A DNA stretch of 64,000 bases. Source: Paenibacillus oceani (GTDB taxonomy: Bacteria; Bacillota; Bacilli; Paenibacillales; NBRC-103111). Position 1 is the stretch's first letter. Every line of letters begins with the position of its first letter. The notes under the pieces are model-generated. The model made no database searches and was not told the DNA's origin. It saw nothing but the letters and a program-made list of their open reading frames with translations. The position numbers and the translations under genes are program-made. The DNA is taken from positions 124,001 to 188,000 of the forward strand of contig NZ_JACXJA010000001.1 of NCBI RefSeq assembly GCF_014705615.1, read 5' to 3'. Positions 53,542 to 62,149 of the stretch are shown in pieces.

Positions 53542-55056
53542 TTGGTCAAATCGGGAAGTGTGTGGCTCCGGATCTTGCTCGCGGCATGTATCGGAATCGG
53601 GTGGGCAGGAGTGCCGGTATATGCGGAAAGTCCCGCAAGCTCCGGGAGCGAATTATGGATCGAGGACAGGTTCGAATCGGAATCGGGATTGTGGAGCATG
53701 TTGGGCGCGTCTGCGTTAGCGGATGGCAGCTTGCGGCTGACGTCCTCGCTTCAGGATCAGGTCGGAACGATCTGGCTGAAGCAAAACATCGCCCCGCCCT
53801 ATGACGTATCGTTTCAGTTCCGGATTACGGATCCGTCCCCATACGGAACGGCCGACGGAATCGTCTTCATGTTCAACAAGGAGAAAAACGAATTTCCGGT
53901 CAAAGGCGGAGGGATGGGATTCGAGGTGGGCAGCGGATACGGGGTCGAATTCGATACCTGGGCCAATTACGAGCATGCCGAGTATAGTCCCAACGTCTCG
54001 TTGTTCCACAACACCCCGGTGCATTGCTGCGACCCTGAACAATCGTCTCCCCGTTTAGCCTATATAGATCAGGCATATATCGCTTTGGATCAGTGGCACG
54101 ATGTCACGGTTCAAGTCAGAAACGACGGTGTGAAGGTCGTCTGGAACGGCGATCCGGTGATCGATTACTCCGGCCAACTGGACGGACGGTTTAGCGGGAT
54201 CGGCTTCTCCGCCAGCACCGGCGATGCGGTCAGTACCCAAGAGATCGACAACGTCACGATTGCTCGGCCGTTTCACGCCTCCTCGTCAGTTGGCGAACTT
54301 CTGGTTGCAGCGGACAGCCCCTACGGCTCGTACGACTGGATTATACCTTCCGGAGCGACGGAGCTGCCGCTGCGCCTCGTCGTGGCCGACCGACGTTCGC
54401 AGCTAACCGTAAGCGGCGCGGCGTATACCGTTACGAACAGCACGTATTCCGATTCCGGCCCTCTCATTCAGGAAATGATCATCCATCTCCCCGAATCCGA
54501 GCCGGGAGCGAGCCTGCTTATTACGACAGCTTCGGATGACGGTCTTGGGGAAAACTCGTACTCCTTTACCATCCGCCGTCCTCCTGCGGTACAGCCGATC
54601 GGATACGCCTTGCTTAGAGGCGATGGGCGAACCCTTGAGCTGTATTCCAAAAAAGCGCTGTACACCGACACGGGCCCGATTCCTCTGGAGTCGATCAAAC
54701 TAAACGGACTGCAGACGACCGTCCAATCGGTTTCTTTTGGCGAGGGGCCGGGCGAGATTCATCAGGTGTTCGTCACACTGGCACAACCGGTTGCGGCAGG
54801 CAGCCCGTTCACGATCAGCATTTTGCCCGGAGCGTTGGAGGATGCCGAAGAGAACCAAGTGATCCAGTTGGAAATCCCCGTCGTTCAGGAGAACGGATTG
54901 CGGGCCGCGTACGAAGACGACGACGGCATTCATATCGACGATCTGATCGGGACGATTACGTCCGGCTACCCGGACGTGAACGGCTTGCCCGGCTTTGACC
55001 GGTACGATGTGCTGATGCTGCTCCGGCTCGTTCTTCCTCCGGCGTCTTCGGATTAA
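53542..55056 (+). CDS. Exported L-type lectin-like protein
   Basis: This 504-aa protein has a signal peptide (cleavage likely after VYA, near residue 28) and an L-type (legume-like) lectin domain at about 38-245. The metal and sugar site shows ADGIVFMF (104-111), EFDTW (136-140) and SPNVSLFHN. Two further beta-rich modules follow (about 250-350, 355-455), one cadherin-like. The last 35 residues, with DVNGLPGFDRYDVLMLLRLV, resemble half a dockerin. TTG start follows GGGGGAG. Probably binds extracellular glycans. Confidence 0.8.
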   Translation: MVKSGSVWLRILLAACIGIGWAGVPVYAESPASSGSELWIEDRFESESGLWSMLGASALADGSLRLTSSLQDQVGTIWLKQNIAPPYDVSFQFRITDPSPYGTADGIVFMFNKEKNEFPVKGGGMGFEVGSGYGVEFDTWANYEHAEYSPNVSLFHNTPVHCCDPEQSSPRLAYIDQAYIALDQWHDVTVQVRNDGVKVVWNGDPVIDYSGQLDGRFSGIGFSASTGDAVSTQEIDNVTIARPFHASSSVGELLVAADSPYGSYDWIIPSGATELPLRLVVADRRSQLTVSGAAYTVTNSTYSDSGPLIQEMIIHLPESEPGASLLITTASDDGLGENSYSFTIRRPPAVQPIGYALLRGDGRTLELYSKKALYTDTGPIPLESIKLNGLQTTVQSVSFGEGPGEIHQVFVTLAQPVAAGSPFTISILPGALEDAEENQVIQLEIPVVQENGLRAAYEDDDGIHIDDLIGTITSGYPDVNGLPGFDRYDVLMLLRLVLPPASSD

Positions 55057-55090
55057 GCCGTTAGCGGTAAACTTCGCGTGCAAGCAAATA

Positions 55091-55130
55091 AGAGCCTCCC
55101 GCCACACAGTCAGTGGCATCGGAGGCTCTT
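55091..55130. terminator. Bidirectional terminator between lectin and glnS
   Basis: AGAGCCTCC pairs with GGAGGCTCT, with an inner GCCAC/GTGGC stem. T and A runs are modest on both sides. It serves the convergent lectin and glnS genes. Confidence 0.8.
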
Positions 55131-55147
55131 TGTTATTTGGCCGGGCT

Positions 55148-56806
55148 TTATTTCGCGCCCGGATCGTACGAGCTTTTCAGTGACACGATGCGGTTGAACA
55201 CCGGCTTACCCGGTGCGGAATGCTTGGAATCGACGTTGAAATAGCCGTGGCGGAAAAATTGGAACTTGTCCTGCGGCTGGACGGAAGCCATATCCGGCTC
55301 AACGAAGCCGCCGAGAACCTCCAGCGAGTTCGGATTGAGACGCTCCAGGAGCGTATCGGCATCGACCTTCTCATCCAGCGCAAGCGGCTCGTAAAACCGG
55401 AATTCCGCCGGAATGCCCTTTGTCGCGTCGACCCAATGGATCGTTCCTTTCACCTTGCGCCCGGTAAAGCCGCTGCCGCTTTTCGTCTCCGGATCGTATG
55501 TGCAATGAATCTCGATGACGTTGCCGTCCGCGTCCTTGATGACTTCCTCGCACTTGATGAAGTAAGCGTGCTTCAGACGCACCTCGTTGCCCGGGAACAG
55601 GCGATGGTACTTCGGCGGCGGATTTTCCGCAAAATCGTCCCGCTCGATCCAGATTTCCCGGGAGAATGGAATTTGCCGGGTGCCCATCTCTTCATTCTCC
55701 GGATTGTTCTCGGCGTCCAGCATCTCCACTTGGCCTTCCGGGTAATTCGTGATGACGACCTTCAAAGGCTGAATGACCGCCATCGTCCGGGGCGCCTTCA
55801 GCTTCAGATCCTCACGCAGGAAATGATCGAGAAATTGCGAGTCTACCGTAGACACGGCTTTGGCCACACCGACCTCGCGCATGAAGCTGCGGATCGCTTC
55901 GGCCGTATACCCGCGTCTGCGCAATCCGGTAATCGTCGGCATCCGCGGATCGTCCCAGCCGTCGACGACTTTGGAATCGACGAGCATTTTCAGGTAACGC
56001 TTGCTCATGATCGTATTGGTCATGTTGAACCGGGCGAACTCGTACTGGCGGGAGACGTGCTCCATCTCGCATTCGCGGATGACCCAGTCGTACAGCGGAC
56101 GATGGTCCTCGTATTCGAGCGAGCACAGCGAGTGGGTGATGCCCTCCAGCGCGTCCCCGATCGGATGCGAGAAGTCGTACATCGGATATATGCACCAAGC
56201 GTCTCCGGTTTTATGATGATGCGCATGGATGATCCGGTACAACGCCGGGTCGCGCATATTGATGTTTGGCGAAGCCATATCGATCTTGGCGCGGAGCACT
56301 CTCTCCCCGTCCGGAAACTCGCCGGCCCGCATCCGGGCGAACAGGTCGAGGTTTTCTTCGACGGAGCGGTTCCGGTACGGGCTGTCTTTGCCCGGCTCGG
56401 TCAGCGTCCCTCTAGCCAGCCTCATTTCCTCCGGCGTCTGGTCGTCCACGTAGGCCAGTCCTTTGCGGATGAGGAGGACGGCCCGGTTGTACGTCTCTTC
56501 GAAATAGTCGGAAGCGAAATGCAGCTCCTCCCATTCGAAGCCGAGCCAGCGAATATCGTTCAGGATGCCGTCGACGTATTCGGTATCTTCCTTAACCGGA
56601 TTCGTGTCGTCAAAGCGCAGGTTCGTCCGCCCGCCGAATTCGTCGGCCAGCTCGAAGTTCAGGCAGATCGCCTTCGCGTGGCCGATATGCAAATAACCGT
56701 TCGGCTCGGGCGGAAACCGGGTGACTACTTGCGCGGTCCGGCCCTCTTTCATGTCTTCTGCAATAATGGTTTTGATAAAGTTCGATGATTCCGTCTTCGG
56801 CTCCAT
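55148..56806 (-). CDS. glnS: Glutamine--tRNA ligase
   Basis: This 552-aa class I aminoacyl-tRNA synthetase charges tRNA-Gln with glutamine. Catalytic motifs are HIGH in YLHIGHAK (40-43) and the KMSKS variant IMSKR (266-270). The bacterial GlnRS C-terminal beta-barrels are complete. GAAGGTAGACGAGGAG precedes the ATG. Many Firmicutes lack GlnRS and use GluRS with GatCAB. No T-box leader was seen upstream; the 136 bases between it and rocF hold a TATAAT and an AAAACCCGG/CCGGTTTT inverted repeat. Confidence 0.95.
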   Translation of the reverse strand: MEPKTESSNFIKTIIAEDMKEGRTAQVVTRFPPEPNGYLHIGHAKAICLNFELADEFGGRTNLRFDDTNPVKEDTEYVDGILNDIRWLGFEWEELHFASDYFEETYNRAVLLIRKGLAYVDDQTPEEMRLARGTLTEPGKDSPYRNRSVEENLDLFARMRAGEFPDGERVLRAKIDMASPNINMRDPALYRIIHAHHHKTGDAWCIYPMYDFSHPIGDALEGITHSLCSLEYEDHRPLYDWVIRECEMEHVSRQYEFARFNMTNTIMSKRYLKMLVDSKVVDGWDDPRMPTITGLRRRGYTAEAIRSFMREVGVAKAVSTVDSQFLDHFLREDLKLKAPRTMAVIQPLKVVITNYPEGQVEMLDAENNPENEEMGTRQIPFSREIWIERDDFAENPPPKYHRLFPGNEVRLKHAYFIKCEEVIKDADGNVIEIHCTYDPETKSGSGFTGRKVKGTIHWVDATKGIPAEFRFYEPLALDEKVDADTLLERLNPNSLEVLGGFVEPDMASVQPQDKFQFFRHGYFNVDSKHSAPGKPVFNRIVSLKSSYDPGAK

Positions 56807-56942
56807 CTCCTCGTCTACCTTCCCTTCTCGCCGATTGGGGCGCGCTCTAGATTATCTCTCTATCATACACAAAACCGGAGGAAAATTATACTGGAACGGC
56901 CGGGTTTTGCCTCATTTGAATGGAGGTCGCGATTGGCAGCGT

Positions 56943-57872
56943 TTACATGATGGTTTCGCCGAGCAGGGATGCGATCAGCTCTACGGCCGCCTTGGCTGTC
57001 TTGTTCCTTAGGTCCAGCACCGGATTGACTTCTACAAACTCGGCGCTGGTTAAGAGGCCCGAAGCAGATAATATCTCCATGGCCAGCAGACTCTCCCGCA
57101 GACTGATGCCGGCGGGCACCGGGGTCCCTACTCCGGGAGCGTCCTCCGGGTCCAGTCCGTCCAGGTCGAGGCTGAGATGAACGCCTTCCGTCCCGGCGGA
57201 TGCGAGACGCACCGCCTGCTCCATCACCGCAGATATGCCGATCCGGTCGATCTCGTGCATCGTGTAGACGGTGACCCCGTGCTGCTTCAAAAAGATACGC
57301 TCGCCCGGGTCGAGCGACCGAGCGCCTACGAGAACGACGTTGCGCGGATCGATGCGGGGAACGCCGCCGCTGCCGATTCCGATTCCGGTCAAGGCGGGAT
57401 GCCCGAACCCGAGCGCCGCAGCCAGCGCCATGCCGTGAATGTTGCCGGACGGGGAGGTGTCCGGGGTATTGACGTCTCCATGCGCATCGTACCAGATGAC
57501 GCCGATCCGCTCCTTGTACCGGGTCACCCCGGCGAGTGTCCCGATCGCAATGCTGTGATCTCCGCCCAGAATGAGCGGGAACCAGTCTCCTGCCGCCGTT
57601 ATGGCTGCGACTTTCTCCGCCAGCTCCTCATTCACCCGGACGATCTCGTACGCATATTTCATATTGGTTTCGGGCAGCGTGCTCGAGTATGCCTTGGCTC
57701 TGCGGACCACGAGGTCGCCTTCGTCCTGAACGGCGTAGCCGAGCTGCTCCAGTCTGGCCTCAAGACCCGCGCACCGGATCGCGCTGGGCCCCATATCGAC
57801 TCCGCGCCGGTCGGCCCCGAGGTCCATCGGGACGCCCAATACGGAAATCTGTTTGCATATATTCGGGTTCAT
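56943..57872 (-). CDS. rocF: Arginase
   Basis: This 309-aa ureohydrolase hydrolyses arginine to ornithine and urea. The Mn-cluster ligands are in GGDHS (103-107), DAHGD (129-133) and SLDLDGLDP (233-241). The ATG at 57872 overlaps the rocD stop as ATGA; the long open frame before it is the antisense-free shadow of rocD. Together with the ornithine aminotransferase it forms the first two steps of arginine use as nitrogen source. Confidence 0.95.
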   Translation of the reverse strand: MNPNICKQISVLGVPMDLGADRRGVDMGPSAIRCAGLEARLEQLGYAVQDEGDLVVRRAKAYSSTLPETNMKYAYEIVRVNEELAEKVAAITAAGDWFPLILGGDHSIAIGTLAGVTRYKERIGVIWYDAHGDVNTPDTSPSGNIHGMALAAALGFGHPALTGIGIGSGGVPRIDPRNVVLVGARSLDPGERIFLKQHGVTVYTMHEIDRIGISAVMEQAVRLASAGTEGVHLSLDLDGLDPEDAPGVGTPVPAGISLRESLLAMEILSASGLLTSAEFVEVNPVLDLRNKTAKAAVELIASLLGETIM

Positions 57873-59071
57873 GTGACCGCTCCTTTCAACACGCGCTCGA
57901 TCCGGTCCAGGCCCCAGTCGAGCTCCTCCCGGCTGATCGTCAGCGGTGGCGCCAGCCGGATCGTGGTCGCATGCGTTTCTTTGCACAGCACGCCTTGTTC
58001 CATGAGCCGCTCGCAGTACGGCCTTGCCTCGACGGTCAGCTCCAGCCCGATGAACAAGCCTTTGCCGCGGATCTGGCGCAGGATGGGGCTTTGGACGGAG
58101 CGAAGCCGCTGCATCGCATGATCGCCCAGCTCCCGGGAGCGCTGCGCCAGCTGTTCCTGCTCGAAAACATCGATCGCCGCTACGGCACAGGCACAAGCCA
58201 GCGGGTTGCCGCCGAAGGTGGAACCGTGGGAGCCCGGGTCGAATACGCCGAGCACGTCCTTGTCCGCCGCTACCGCAGACACCGGGTATACGCCGCCGCC
58301 GAGCGCTTTGCCGAGAATGTAGACGTCCGGGACGACGTGCTCCCAGTCGCAGGCGAACGGCTGGCCGGTACGGCCGAAGCCAGTCTGGATCTCGTCGGCC
58401 ATAAGCAGGACGTTGTGTTGTTTGCATAAGGCAGCGGCTTTATTTAAATACCCTTCCTCCGGCACGATGACTCCGGCTTCGCCTTGAATCGGCTCGACCA
58501 GAAAGGCGGCCGTGTGTGGCGTAATCGCTTGCTCCAGCGCCGCAGCGTCGCCGTATGGGATGGTGGTGAAGCCGGGTGTGAACGGACCGAATCCTCTTCG
58601 GTATGCCGGCTCGGTCGAGAAGGACGTTACGGTCACGGTGCGACCATGAAAGTTGCCTTCGCATACGATGATGTCGGCTTGCCCGTCGGGGATATTTTTC
58701 TTATCGCAAGCCCATCGACGAGCTGCTTTTATGGCGGTTTCGACTGCTTCGGCACCGGTATTCATCGGCACGATTTTCGATTTGCTGGTCAGCCGCGCCA
58801 GCTTCTCGTACAAGGCGCCGATCGGCTCGCTGTGGAAGGCGCGGGAGGTTAACGTAAGGCGGTCCGCCTGCTCTCGGAGGGCGGCGATCACCTTGGGATG
58901 CCGGTGCCCGTGGTTCAGCGCGGAGTAGCTGCTCAGCATGTCCAGATAACGCTTGCCCTGCGTATCCTCTACCCATACGCCCTCTCCTTTCACGAGCATG
59001 ACGGGAAGCGGGTTATAGTTGTTCGCGCCGTATCTTCGAATGTTGTCCATGGCGGAATGGTTGGAACTCAT
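57869..59071 (-). CDS. rocD: Ornithine aminotransferase
   Basis: This 400-aa class III PLP aminotransferase transfers the delta-amino group of ornithine to 2-oxoglutarate. The Schiff-base Lys255 is in [17 protein letters not shown] at 225-231 and MNTGAEAVE at 103-111 also fit. AAAGGGGCGAG precedes the ATG. It is the first gene of the rocD-rocF operon. Its upstream region carries two copies of a structured repeat (59110-59534). Confidence 0.95.
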   Translation of the reverse strand: MSSNHSAMDNIRRYGANNYNPLPVMLVKGEGVWVEDTQGKRYLDMLSSYSALNHGHRHPKVIAALREQADRLTLTSRAFHSEPIGALYEKLARLTSKSKIVPMNTGAEAVETAIKAARRWACDKKNIPDGQADIIVCEGNFHGRTVTVTSFSTEPAYRRGFGPFTPGFTTIPYGDAAALEQAITPHTAAFLVEPIQGEAGVIVPEEGYLNKAAALCKQHNVLLMADEIQTGFGRTGQPFACDWEHVVPDVYILGKALGGGVYPVSAVAADKDVLGVFDPGSHGSTFGGNPLACACAVAAIDVFEQEQLAQRSRELGDHAMQRLRSVQSPILRQIRGKGLFIGLELTVEARPYCERLMEQGVLCKETHATTIRLAPPLTISREELDWGLDRIERVLKGAVT

Positions 59072-59109
59072 GCTGCTCGCCCCTTTCCGTGGTGGTGAAG
59101 CTGTTCCAG

Positions 59110-59534
59110 TGCAATCCTTGCGGGTTCTGGTGAAATGGCGGTCCGCTCCTAGCCCGGATGATGCCTTCGATCGCCGTTGTTCCCGGATTTTTTGGATGGA
59201 AGCTTCTAGGGTGAAAATCCGGGAACAAATGCGAACGCTTCGCTTCTACGGCATTCATCCGGGCTCTCCACTTGGATTCACTGGAAGTGAAGGAGTATCC
59301 TTCGGATGCAGCTGTTTAATATAAGTGTAAATGCAATCCTTGCGGGCTCTGGTGAAATGGCGGTCCGCTCCTAGCCCGGATGATGCCTTCGATCGCCGTT
59401 GTTCCCGGATTTTTTGGATGGAAGCATCTATGGTGAAAATCCGGGAACCAAATGTGAACGCTTCGCTTCTACGGCATTCATCCGGGCTCTCCGCTTGGAT
59501 TCTCAGGAAGCGGGGGAGTATCCTTCGGATGCAG
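59110..59534. repeat. Tandem pair of 202-bp structured elements
   Basis: Copy 1 spans 59110-59311 and copy 2 59332-59534, with a period of 222 bases. They differ at only about 12-15 positions plus one inserted base. Each has an outer stem AGCCCGGATGATGCC/GGCATTCATCCGGGCT, an inner stem GTTCCCGGATTTT/AAAATCCGGGAAC and a small stem CACTT/AAGTG (copy 1) or CGCTT/AAGCG (copy 2). Short GCAA/TTGC and ATCC/GGAT hairpins cap both ends. It lies in the likely leader of rocDF but could act in either direction. Confidence 0.85.
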
Positions 59535-59645
59535 AGTTTATGTACACAGTATATGCGGTGTAACTGCTTCGGGTACGGATATGCGGAACAGAGGGAACAG
59601 TCGTGAAACGGTGACTACTGAAGGGGGCCTCGGGAAGGAAGCACG
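59535..59645. other. Remaining spacer upstream of rocDF
   Basis: A TATACT box lies on the minus strand near 59552-59560 without a good -35. No gene is supported. Confidence 0.4.
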
Positions 59646-59676
59646 AAAAGCCGGACGAATAGGTCCGGCAGTTTTT
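59646..59676. terminator. Terminator between OB-fold gene and rocDF leader
   Basis: GCCGGAC pairs with GTCCGGC, flanked by AAAA and TTTTT, so it can act in both directions. It is 26 bases past the stop of the OB-fold gene. Confidence 0.8.
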
Positions 59677-59701
59677 ATGAGGGAGAATACTATGGGAGCT
59701 G

Positions 59702-60115
59702 CTATCGAATGAGGAAGATATCGTCCCGATCCGCTCTCAGCAGGGCGGATTGTGGCGAGATGCCCAATTTGCCGGTTACTTGGATAATATCGCCGACTTG
59801 GAGCGAAGCCGCCTTCGTGGACAAAAGCAGCGAGCCGGTCTCGTCTTCCACAACGAACTGACAGAAGCCGTTCGCTTGGGGAGTAGGTACGGACACTACT
59901 TTTCCTTTTATCGTAACGGTGTGGCCCGGCAAATCCTTGGCTTCGAGGATCGACAACAACGGCAAGCTCATCGGCTTAGCTGCCTCATCCGGTTGGGCAT
60001 GAAGGATCCGGTCTGCTGCTGTCGTGTCGTCGAATTGTCCCTGAACCGTCTCGTGGGCGATGAGTAAAACAATCATCAGAATCGGGGCCAGCCATATCCG
60101 GACTTTTCGGATCAT
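59702..60115 (-). CDS. Exported or membrane-anchored OB-fold protein
   Basis: This 137-aa protein has an N-terminal helix (about 7-20) serving as signal or anchor and a C-terminal OB-fold (about 58-135), with LPGHTVTIKGKVVSVPTPQANGFCQFVVEDETGSLLLST and GDIIQVTGKLG, as in tRNA_anti-like domains. It probably binds nucleic acid or an oligosaccharide outside the cell; no partner is indicated. AGGAGG lies nine bases before the ATG. It borders the prophage end. Confidence 0.78.
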   Translation of the reverse strand: MIRKVRIWLAPILMIVLLIAHETVQGQFDDTTAADRILHAQPDEAAKPMSLPLLSILEAKDLPGHTVTIKGKVVSVPTPQANGFCQFVVEDETGSLLLSTKAASLQVGDIIQVTGKLGISPQSALLRADRDDIFLIR

Positions 60116-60372
60116 GAATGCATACCTCCTAAGCGTTGTTCGCTTATCGGACTATGCTTCTAGCTTAACCACCGATTGTTATCGTGAATCGCAAGTTTTG
60201 TAAATATTTTGCTAACGGTGGTGCATAGGCGGGTTTGCAGCTTGCAGACGCGATGACAGGGGGTGAATCGGTGGCGGTTTATGTGGTGCGCGATTTCAAG
60301 GGATGGGTCGATGCGTGTTCCATCGAAGATGCTGAACGTGCGGTTTCCGCGAAGCGCTGGAATGCGGCGGCG

Positions 60373-61113
60373 TTATTCGGGAATGTACAGCTGCTCGGGC
60401 TGGCCGGACGCTTTCCGCAGTTCGTTGGCCAAGTAATTGCGGCGGATTTTGTCTTCGCGGGAGGCCTGATCGAACTCGTGGCTGAGGAAACGCTCGATCA
60501 TTTCGTTCACGTCCTCCGCTTTCAAGTTATATCTCATCACTGTACTCCACCCTCCTTCGTCTCCGTAGGAATCGTTCAGATCGATTCGAACGCCGTTGAC
60601 TACGATATCGTTGCGGTATTGATACAGATGGATGCCTTCCGCTTTATGCCCTCGGCTCCAGGCGTACGTTTGCCAGTAGCGGGTGCAGACTCCGGCTTCG
60701 CGGACAGCCTCGATCACACGGTAGGAACCGTACACCCCGGTCAAATATCCGGGAGAAGCTTCGGAAGCGGCGCGGATGTAGTCGATCACGACGGGCATCT
60801 GATGGGTGGTTGCATCGAAATCTACCGCATAATAAACCGCGCTGCCTTCCGGCTGCCCGATCGCGTGAGCGGTTCGAAGCGCAGTCGCCCCGTCAGCCAA
60901 TCCCGCCGCTCGCCCTCCAAGCGCCCGGTCGGCCGTCATCTCGAAGACGGAGATGACCTGCAGCCCCGCCTCGGAGATCAGCTCGGCTTCTTCGCGGGTC
61001 AGCCGCTTCCAGCCCGTCGGGACGAGGTATCGGCAAGCAAATTGATAGCCGTCTCGGGCAAAAGCCTCGGCCGAAGCTTGTTGGAGCGGCGTCGCGCAAT
61101 CAAGTCCTTTCAT
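60373..61113 (-). CDS. DUF1906 glycoside-hydrolase-like endolysin
   Basis: This 246-aa protein is a DUF1906 (Rv2525c-like) TIM-barrel hydrolase, used as lysin in some Firmicute phages. It starts MKGLDCATPLQ, with later VPTGWKRLTREEAELI, ISVFEM, YYAVDFDAT and YGSYRVIEA. It has no signal peptide, consistent with holin-dependent release. GGAGGTG lies nine bases before the ATG at 61113, which overlaps the holin stop by 14 bases. The 60116-60372 gap after it holds nothing identifiable. Confidence 0.82.
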   Translation of the reverse strand: MKGLDCATPLQQASAEAFARDGYQFACRYLVPTGWKRLTREEAELISEAGLQVISVFEMTADRALGGRAAGLADGATALRTAHAIGQPEGSAVYYAVDFDATTHQMPVVIDYIRAASEASPGYLTGVYGSYRVIEAVREAGVCTRYWQTYAWSRGHKAEGIHLYQYRNDIVVNGVRIDLNDSYGDEGGWSTVMRYNLKAEDVNEMIERFLSHEFDQASREDKIRRNYLANELRKASGQPEQLYIPE

Positions 61114-61426
61114 TGGTGGATTCACCTCCGGGGGGATGAATGGATTTGTTTTGGATCTGCCCGGCGGCAGCCGCTACGAGAAAAGCGTTGGCGAACGTCA
61201 GAAAGTATGTCCGCCAGTCGTGGGCAACTTGTACCCCGATCGCAAACTGGGCGGCGAGCAACACGATCCAAGCGACCAGCACGGCATACAGATCCGTGGG
61301 CACCCGCCACTTTTGCAGGATGCGGTCGATTAGAACTTTGGTATATTGCACGATGTAGAAGGTCAATAAAGAAGCCCCGCCGATGGTCAGCAGGGCTTGC
61401 CAGGTAAATAGTTGGGTGTCTGGCAC
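61100..61426 (-). CDS. Phage holin
   Basis: This 108-aa protein has two to three helices (about 14-34, 48-66 and 78-95) and a charged hydrophilic tail, fitting a phage holin. It forms membrane lesions that let the lysin out. The GTG start at 61426 follows GGGGGAG, which lies in the end of the xhlA gene, four bases away. Confidence 0.75.
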   Translation of the reverse strand: MPDTQLFTWQALLTIGGASLLTFYIVQYTKVLIDRILQKWRVPTDLYAVLVAWIVLLAAQFAIGVQVAHDWRTYFLTFANAFLVAAAAGQIQNKSIHPPGGESTNERT

Positions 61427-61430
61427 AATG

Positions 61431-61661
61431 TTACTCCCCCTTCGTCTTGATGACCATTGCCAGAACTGCAATGATCACGCTGCCAATAATCGTTGTCGCC
61501 GCCCAGTACACGATTTTTTCCAGCCGGTCTAGCCTCTGGTGGGCGGATTTGGTGGATTGGAGCGCTTCCTGAGCGATGTCGCGGGCATTCATCATATAAT
61601 CGATTTTTGTCTCAACGCGCGCTAACCTTTCTATAATCTGCTCTTGGGTTTCAACTGGCAA
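61431..61661 (-). CDS. xhlA: XhlA-like hemolysin/holin partner
   Basis: This 76-aa protein has a coiled-coil N-terminus (ERLARVETKIDYMM...AHQRLDRLEKI) and one C-terminal helix (about 50-70), the layout of XhlA of the PBSX prophage, which works with a holin in lysis. TTG start follows GAGGAGG. It is the first gene of the three-gene lysis cassette. Confidence 0.85.
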   Translation of the reverse strand: MPVETQEQIIERLARVETKIDYMMNARDIAQEALQSTKSAHQRLDRLEKIVYWAATTIIGSVIIAVLAMVIKTKGE

Positions 61662-61700
61662 TCGAATCGCCTCCTCTTCACCCCTTACGGCAGGTTAAAT

Positions 61701-61722
61701 GGAATGCCCCGATTGCTCGGGG
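61701..61722. terminator. Phage hairpin 1 (GCCCCGA/TCGGGGC)
   Basis: A 7-bp perfect stem with a four-base loop upstream of xhlA. It lacks a strong T run. An almost identical hairpin is at 62069-62085. Confidence 0.45.
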
Positions 61723-61871
61723 CTTGTGTGGTGTGACGTAATCTTTTCAAGGTAACCTCTTTCTTCTGTAGTTACAGTTAGAAGATGTTGTGTTCCTAGC
61801 GGCTGCTCGTTTTCGGCCCCTTAAAGATGCCTTACTCTTCCTTGACTACAACAAATACTAGCTTGTGTTTT

Positions 61872-62042
61872 CTATTCAGAAAACGTGCTGACAGTCAACC
61901 TGACGCTCATTCCGTCGACGCAACTCAAGACTGTGTATATGGCTTCCAGCAAGTCTGCCTCATTAACCCTGCTGAAGTCTTCTCGGATGATCCTACCACT
62001 ACGCGGGAGTAATGCATTATATTTGGCATCTGCTATTGCTAT
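61872..62042 (-). CDS. Possible small phage protein with ATA start or lost start
   Basis: On the minus strand a 56-codon frame closed by TAG reads IAIADAKYNALLPRSGRII..., with a composition and style of small phage proteins of tail-lysis regions. AGGGGAC stands just before the first ATA codon, but no ATG, GTG or TTG is suitably placed. Either ATA is used, or an ATG has mutated and the gene is dead. The plus-strand frame over the same bases is not convincing. Confidence 0.4.
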   Translation of the reverse strand: MAIADAKYNALLPRSGRIIREDFSRVNEADLLEAIYTVLSCVDGMSVRLTVSTFSE

Positions 62043-62068
62043 CGTCCCCTAATCTTCAAATAAGATAG

Positions 62069-62085
62069 CCCCGATTGCTCGGGAC
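62069..62085. terminator. Phage hairpin 2 (CCCCGA/TCGGG)
   Basis: Near-copy of the hairpin at 61701-61722, between the tail accessory gene and the small frame. It probably works as a weak terminator or processing site. Confidence 0.4.
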
Positions 62086-62149
62086 ACCCGTTGATTCTGT
62101 ATACATCATGTGTTGGAGCTTCATTTACGTCATTCCTTTCGGATTAGTT

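Noticed and set aside
55220-56788. Long plus-strand open frame of 522 codons opposite glnS
   Set aside because: It is antisense to a certain gene with matching codon structure, has no ribosome binding site, and codes a composition without known domain pattern.
56807-56942. T-box or other leader riboswitch before glnS
   Set aside because: No T-box sequence (GGTGG.ACC), specifier loop or tRNA-like antiterminator is visible in the 136 bases.
57873-58427. Long N-terminal extension of the arginase frame
   Set aside because: It lies within rocD in another frame; the true start at 57872 overlaps the rocD stop as ATGA.
59110-59534. Insertion sequence or transposon for the tandem element
   Set aside because: No transposase frame fits; end repeats are only short and imperfect, and copies are tandem.
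60235-61407. Plus-strand open frame of 390 codons opposite the lysin and holin
   Set aside because: Shadow of three supported phage genes; no SD and no recognisable domain.
61827-62012. Plus-strand frame of 61 codons in the phage gap
   Set aside because: No SD, composition not protein-like, opposite to a more plausible minus-strand frame.
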